The translations under genes were made by a program, and so were the position numbers. DNA of 64,000 nt from Leucobacter coleopterorum (GTDB lineage Bacteria > Actinomycetota > Actinomycetes > Actinomycetales > Microbacteriaceae). Below the pieces are notes generated by a model. The model searched no databases, had not been told where the DNA came from, and saw only the letters and a program-made list of their open reading frames with translations. Every line of letters starts with the position of its first letter. Position 1 is the stretch's first letter. This document shows, one piece after another, positions 60,009-64,000 of this stretch. The stretch covers positions 1,612,001 through 1,676,000 of the forward strand of contig NZ_CP049933.1 of NCBI RefSeq assembly GCF_011382985.1. Direction: 5' to 3'.

Positions 60009-61030
60009 TGCGTTCTCGCTTCTTTTGTTTCATCGTATGCCTGGTATGCGTCCACGATTCGCCCAACAAGGCTGTGGCGGACGATGTCGTCTGAACTCAG
60101 CTCAGCAAAATGAATGTCTTCAACGTCTTTCAGGATGCGACGAACCACTCGCAGTCCACTGACGGCTGCTGGCAAATCGACCTGTGTTGCGTCGCCCGTC
60201 ACGACCATTTTTGAGCCGTAGCCGAGCCTGGTCAAAAACATCTTCATCTGCTCTGGAGTTGTGTTTTGTGCCTCGTCAAGAATGACAAACGCCTCGTTCA
60301 GCGTTCGGCCTCGCATGTAAGCCAGCGGGGCAACCTCGATCGTGCCACTCGCGAGGAGTTTCGGCACGAGGTCGGGATCCATCATGGCCCCCACCGCGTC
60401 AAAAAGCGGACGTAAGTAAGGATCAATCTTTTCTTCAAGAGTTCCCGGCAGGTAGCCGAGTCGTTCACCTGCTTCGACGGCGGGCCGCGTCAGAATGATC
60501 TTCGAGACCTCACGACGCTGCAAAGCCTGGACAGCCTTCGCCATTGCAAGATATGTCTTGCCTGTGCCTGCAGGGCCGACACCAAATACGATGGTGTTTG
60601 CGTCAATCGCGTTGATGTACGCCCTTTGCCCGGCAGTCTGTGGGCGAACTGCGCGGCCACGAACGGTGAGAATCGGTTCACTCAGCACCTGCGCGGCGGT
60701 GGGCCCATTGCCCTCGTGAACCATGCGGGTCACCTCGCTCACATCGCGCCTCGAGACAGTGCCGCTGCGCCTTGCGAGCTCAAGGATCTCGCGCACTACC
60801 TCCTCGGCGGCACGAACTTCGAGGGCGGGGCCGCGCAGCGTGAGCACCTCGTCGCGCGAGTGAAAGACTACGCCGGGGTGCTGCGACTCGAGATCAGCAA
60901 TGAGCTGATCTCGATGCCCCAGCAGGGAGGCGAGATCAACACCGGCAAGAAGCACAGTGCGTTGCAGTTCGGTGTCTTCTGCGACTCCCGACTGCGGAGT
61001 GGGTGTTGGTTCAGCTTCCAACGAGTGCAT
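60005..61030 (-). CDS. phoH: PhoH-like ATPase
   Basis: About 341 residues: an N-terminal KH-like region, then the PhoH ATPase with Walker A GPAGTGKTY, RPAVEAGERLGYLPG and Walker B FVILDEAQN. Role probably in RNA metabolism with YbeY. ATG 61030 lies immediately after AAGGAGA inside the HIT gene; TTG 61021, 10 nt downstream of that site, may be the real start. Confidence 0.92.
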   Translation of the reverse strand: MHSLEAEPTPTPQSGVAEDTELQRTVLLAGVDLASLLGHRDQLIADLESQHPGVVFHSRDEVLTLRGPALEVRAAEEVVREILELARRSGTVSRRDVSEVTRMVHEGNGPTAAQVLSEPILTVRGRAVRPQTAGQRAYINAIDANTIVFGVGPAGTGKTYLAMAKAVQALQRREVSKIILTRPAVEAGERLGYLPGTLEEKIDPYLRPLFDAVGAMMDPDLVPKLLASGTIEVAPLAYMRGRTLNEAFVILDEAQNTTPEQMKMFLTRLGYGSKMVVTGDATQVDLPAAVSGLRVVRRILKDVEDIHFAELSSDDIVRHSLVGRIVDAYQAYDETKEARTQ

Positions 61031-61361
61031 TCTCCTTGAGATCACCGGCGAGTACGTGCGCATGCACGTGGAAAACGGTCTGCCCTACGCCCGCGCCGGA
61101 ATTAAAGATGAGTCGGAACTCGCCGTCGGCAAGCTCGTCTGCGAGGCTCTGGGCAACAGCCACCATGTCTGCGAGTGTCTCTGGATCGCCAGCTGCGAGT
61201 TCAGCAACGTTGCGATACTGAGTCGCCTTCGGGATCACTAGTACATGCACCGGTGCCTGCGGGTTGATGTCGGGGAACGCAATCACACGGTCGGTCTCCG
61301 CGAGGATCTCAACTGGGATCTCACCCGACACAATTTTGCCGAAAACCGTCTCTTCTGCCAT
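61011..61361 (-). CDS. HIT-family nucleotide hydrolase
   Basis: 116 residues of the HINT branch, hydrolysing phosphoramidate or adenylated nucleotides. Catalytic histidine triad HVHAHV near the C-terminus; N-terminal FGKIVSGEIP is typical. ATG 61361 gives the standard length; the upstream in-frame part overlaps rsmE and is rejected. It overlaps the phoH start by about 20 nt. Confidence 0.93.
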   Translation of the reverse strand: MAEETVFGKIVSGEIPVEILAETDRVIAFPDINPQAPVHVLVIPKATQYRNVAELAAGDPETLADMVAVAQSLADELADGEFRLIFNSGAGVGQTVFHVHAHVLAGDLKENALVGS

Positions 61362-61407
61362 GCAGGCAAGTCTAGCGCTGCCTTCCGACAAGCTGGCCAA
61401 GATTCCG

Positions 61408-62157
61408 TTACCAGCGACCGAGCGAGACGTTGAGCACAGCGAGAGCCGCTGGGCCCGCTGAAGAGGTGCGCAGCACCGTGTCTCCCAACACCAGGATCTC
61501 GGCTCCCGCTGCTTCGAGCGTATCGAGCTCGGCGTCCGATAAACCGCCTTCGGGACCAACAACAAGATAGATCGTGCCAGCGGTTGCCGGGGGCCTCCAG
61601 TCACTCAATGCTCGTGACCCCCGCGGGTGCAGTACAACGACGTGCGCGGCGTCGCTCGCGGCAAGTGTGCGCAGCCCGTCAAGAGCGAGCGGCTCCTGGA
61701 CCACCGGGATCCTCGACCGCAACGACTGCTTCGACGCCTCACGAGCAATTCTCGCCCACTTAGCGACGCCTTTAGCTAACTTTTCGGGGCTGCTCCAGCG
61801 CGAAACAGAGCGCTCAGCCTGCCAGGGCACGAACCCGTCAACACCAAACTCGGTAGCTTGTTCGACGGCCCGCTCATCACGATCCCCCTTGGCGAGTGCC
61901 TGCACGAGAACAATTTGAGTCATGGGCTCAGGATCGTGCAGCACGCCTTCGAGTCGCACCACAAATGAGTCCTTGGCAACACTCTCCACCGTGCCTTCGC
62001 CAATCACTCCGACACCGTCACCGACCAGAATCTGCTCGCCCACACGCAAACGGCTCACACGCACCGCGTGTCGTGCCTCGTCTCCGATGATGGTCACGAG
62101 GGTGCCCTGATTCCAGTTCTCGGAACCGGTTCGCTCGGCGAAGTAGAGATTGGCCAC
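61408..62157 (-). CDS. rsmE: 16S rRNA m3U1498 methyltransferase
   Basis: SPOUT methyltransferase modifying U1498 in the decoding centre. 249 residues: N-terminal PUA-like domain (GDEARHAVRVSRLRVGEQ), then the knotted fold with VGPEGGLSDAEL and LGDTVLRTSSAGPAAL. It follows dnaJ by 6 bp, the common dnaJ-rsmE order. Confidence 0.96.
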   Translation of the reverse strand: MANLYFAERTGSENWNQGTLVTIIGDEARHAVRVSRLRVGEQILVGDGVGVIGEGTVESVAKDSFVVRLEGVLHDPEPMTQIVLVQALAKGDRDERAVEQATEFGVDGFVPWQAERSVSRWSSPEKLAKGVAKWARIAREASKQSLRSRIPVVQEPLALDGLRTLAASDAAHVVVLHPRGSRALSDWRPPATAGTIYLVVGPEGGLSDAELDTLEAAGAEILVLGDTVLRTSSAGPAALAVLNVSLGRW

Positions 62158-62163
62158 GAGAGC

Positions 62164-63264
62164 CTAACCCTGACGGAAGAAGCGGTCGCGAATCTTGCCG
62201 AAGAAGCTCTGCTGAAACTCGCCCAGGTGTGGTGCCTCGTCTTTGCGAAGTGCAGCGAGTTGGCGAACCAGATCTTTCTCACGGTTCGACAGCTTCTCAG
62301 GCGTTGCGACTTGCACGGCAATCTTGAGGTCACCGCGATTTGTCGAGCGAAGCCCCTGAATTCCGCGCCCACGAATCGTAATGATGTCACCCGACTGGAC
62401 TCCGGCCTCGACCTCGACCTTAACATCGCCGTCAAGCCCAGAAACTGTTGACTCCACACCCAGAATTGCGTCGGTCATTGAAACCTGCATGGTGCACAAC
62501 AGGTCGTTGCCGTCGCGACTGAAGATGTCGTGGTGAGTGACCCTGAACTCGATGAACAGGTCGCCGTTGGGGCCACCACCGGGGCCGACCTCGCCGCCAC
62601 CTCGCATCTGCATGCGCGTGCCTGTGTCGATACCGGAGGGAATATCTACCGGAAGTGTGCGGCGTTCACGCACACGCCCCTTCCCAGCGCACTCCACACA
62701 CGGGTGCTCAATGACGGTGCCGTAGCCATGGCAGCTGCCGCAGGGGTGCATGGTCACAACATTGCCGAACAGCGAACGCACCTGACGCTGCACCTGCCCT
62801 TGACCGTTGCAGACGTCGCAGGTAACGGGCTGCGTGCCGGGCTGGCAGCAGCTTCCCTGACAGGCCCCACAGAGCACGGCGGTGTTAATCGACACCTCAC
62901 GCTGCACACCAAAGATGACCTCTTCGAGACTGACATCAACACGGATCATGGCGTCGTCACCGCGCTCGGCGCGCGAGCGAGGACCGCGCTGGCCACCACC
63001 AAACCCGCCACCGCCAAAGAAGGTCTCAAAGATGTCGCCAAAGCCGCCCATGTCGGACTGGCCGCCACCCATGTCGTAGCGCTGGCGCTGCTCGGGATCG
63101 CTCAGCACATCGTACGCGTGGGTTACGCCTTTAAAACGTTCCGAGGCCTCTTCACTTGGGTTGACATCGGGGTGCAGCTCACGCGCTAAACGGCGATAGG
63201 CCTTCTTGATCTCTTCGGGTGTCGCCTCACGGGTCACGCCGAGGGTCTCGTAGTGGTCGGCCAC
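62164..63264 (-). CDS. dnaJ: Chaperone DnaJ
   Basis: Hsp40 co-chaperone of DnaK, 366 residues: J domain with HPD at 31-33, Gly/Phe-rich linker (about 68-92), cysteine-rich zinc domain and two C-terminal substrate domains. The four CxxC pairs are present, but the first repeat reads CGACQGSCC, where a Gly is normally found after Gly-Ser; one base could explain it. It follows hrcA, so it is expected to be under HrcA/CIRCE heat-shock control. Confidence 0.96.
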   Translation of the reverse strand: MADHYETLGVTREATPEEIKKAYRRLARELHPDVNPSEEASERFKGVTHAYDVLSDPEQRQRYDMGGGQSDMGGFGDIFETFFGGGGFGGGQRGPRSRAERGDDAMIRVDVSLEEVIFGVQREVSINTAVLCGACQGSCCQPGTQPVTCDVCNGQGQVQRQVRSLFGNVVTMHPCGSCHGYGTVIEHPCVECAGKGRVRERRTLPVDIPSGIDTGTRMQMRGGGEVGPGGGPNGDLFIEFRVTHHDIFSRDGNDLLCTMQVSMTDAILGVESTVSGLDGDVKVEVEAGVQSGDIITIRGRGIQGLRSTNRGDLKIAVQVATPEKLSNREKDLVRQLAALRKDEAPHLGEFQQSFFGKIRDRFFRQG

Positions 63265-63323
63265 TGGTTAGCTCCTCACAGGGTGGATGATTGGGTTGAG
63301 AAAGTGTGTTGGTGGCAAAGGAT

Positions 63324-64000
63324 CTACTGATCCTCACCGAGTAAATGATTCAGGTATCTCGCAACCGCTCGCACGGTTGCGATGTTGCTCGCATAATCCA
63401 TACGGACTGGACCCAGAACACCGAGGCGCGAAACGGAGGTTCCCTCTGCTTCGTAGCTAGAAGCAATCACCGATGTTGTTGCCAGGCCGTAGGGCTCGTT
63501 TTCGCGTCCAATTGAAGCAGAAACATCGCGCCCGTCTTGCACAAGCTCGTCAAAGAGCCGCAGTAGCGTGACTTGCTCTTCGATGGCTTCAAGCACGGAG
63601 CCAAGGGATCCCTCAAATTCTCCAAAACGCGAGAGGTTTGCGGCCCCGGCAATCGCAATACGATCACTGCGGTTCGCCTGCAACTGCGCGCTCACTACGG
63701 CAAGGACCTGGCTCACGAGCTCGGTTTCGCCTGGCTGAGCCCAAGCGTCGATGCTGCCCAGCAATTCTGCGATTCCAGCGGCAGCTGTATCAACATCTTG
63801 ACCGACCGTTGCGCCGGCAATTCTGTCACGCAGCCCGCGGGCCCAGGCCTCAGTTACTCTCGCGGCTGGAAGCTGAGCAAGCTGCTGCTCAACGACTCCA
63901 CTACCAAGAATAAGAACGCACAAAATTCGATCTTCAGCGACGGCGACCAGCTCAATGTGTCTCACCACCGTGCGCCGAAGCGACGGATACTGGGCGACGG
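63324..64000 (-). CDS. hrcA: Heat-shock repressor HrcA (C-terminal part)
   Basis: Represses heat-shock operons by binding CIRCE. Only the last 225 residues are inside the window; the frame is open to the edge with the diagnostic VAQYPSLRRTVVRHIELV. The visible part is the GAF-like effector domain ending YLNHLLGEDQ. The N-terminal winged helix lies outside. Confidence 0.95.
   Translation of the reverse strand, partial: VAQYPSLRRTVVRHIELVAVAEDRILCVLILGSGVVEQQLAQLPAARVTEAWARGLRDRIAGATVGQDVDTAAAGIAELLGSIDAWAQPGETELVSQVLAVVSAQLQANRSDRIAIAGAANLSRFGEFEGSLGSVLEAIEEQVTLLRLFDELVQDGRDVSASIGRENEPYGLATTSVIASSYEAEGTSVSRLGVLGPVRMDYASNIATVRAVARYLNHLLGEDQ

Overview
The window is chromosomal DNA from an actinobacterium, most likely Microbacteriaceae and possibly close to Leucobacter. 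The evidence is moderately high GC, a homodimeric AceE next to a FasR-fabD-fabH-acpP-fabF cluster, a guanylate kinase fused to a mycobacterial-type IHF domain, an actinobacterial pyr operon, a leuA leader peptide, and many start codons placed 6-7 nt after a TANNNT -10 box (leaderless mRNAs). The genus is inference only.

Layout. 1-2.5 kb is accessory: an insertion sequence with paired end motifs, a small unknown gene, a nonsense-mutated DUF1801 gene and tRNA-Val. 2.7-11.1 kb holds a peroxiredoxin diverging from aceE, then fasR and the type II fatty-acid synthase cluster, closed by a strong terminator. 11.1-12.4 kb has an amidotransferase and dps. 12.5-24.3 kb (minus strand) is efp-nusB and then pyrR-pyrB-pyrC-X-carA-carB-pyrF-gmk-DMT transporter, with start/stop overlaps or gaps of 2-6 nt at every junction and a PyrR-binding loop before pyrR. 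24.4-30.2 kb has a thioesterase, a divergent MoxR ATPase / VWA pair with an unknown partner, and a RES-Xre toxin-antitoxin module. 30.2-38.6 kb (minus) is one run: small protein, alaS-ruvX-mltG-aroE-aroC-aroK-aroB. 38.7-45.4 kb has a two-component system, rpsD, rarA, a DUF349 protein and an AbiEi-like orphan. 45.4-52.9 kb (minus) is ruvA-ruvB-yajC-secD-secF-relA, without ruvC. 53.1-57.2 kb is leuA with a leader-peptide attenuator, a DUF2207 membrane protein and a DUF5684 protein. 57.3-64 kb (minus) is hrcA-dnaJ-rsmE-HIT-phoH-ybeY-CNNM/CBS-era.

How the genes work together. Apart from the left end the window is core housekeeping: acetyl-CoA supply and fatty-acid synthesis under FasR, pyrimidine synthesis feeding nucleotide phosphorylation, shikimate synthesis, protein export, recombination, and heat-shock/ribosome maturation.

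Quality warning. Sixteen genes are broken by 19 frameshifts. Every one is repaired by adding a single base, and nearly all sit at a short homopolymer (usually a C or G run of 3-5). They hit genes that must work (alaS, efp, aceE, secF). I read them as undercalled homopolymers in the sequence, not biology, and I give repaired gene spans. I did not find a convincing wholly new system. The most rewarding points are the leuA attenuator, the PyrR loop at the pyr operon, the mIHF-Gmk fusion, the IS end architecture, the leaderless promoters and the RES-Xre module.
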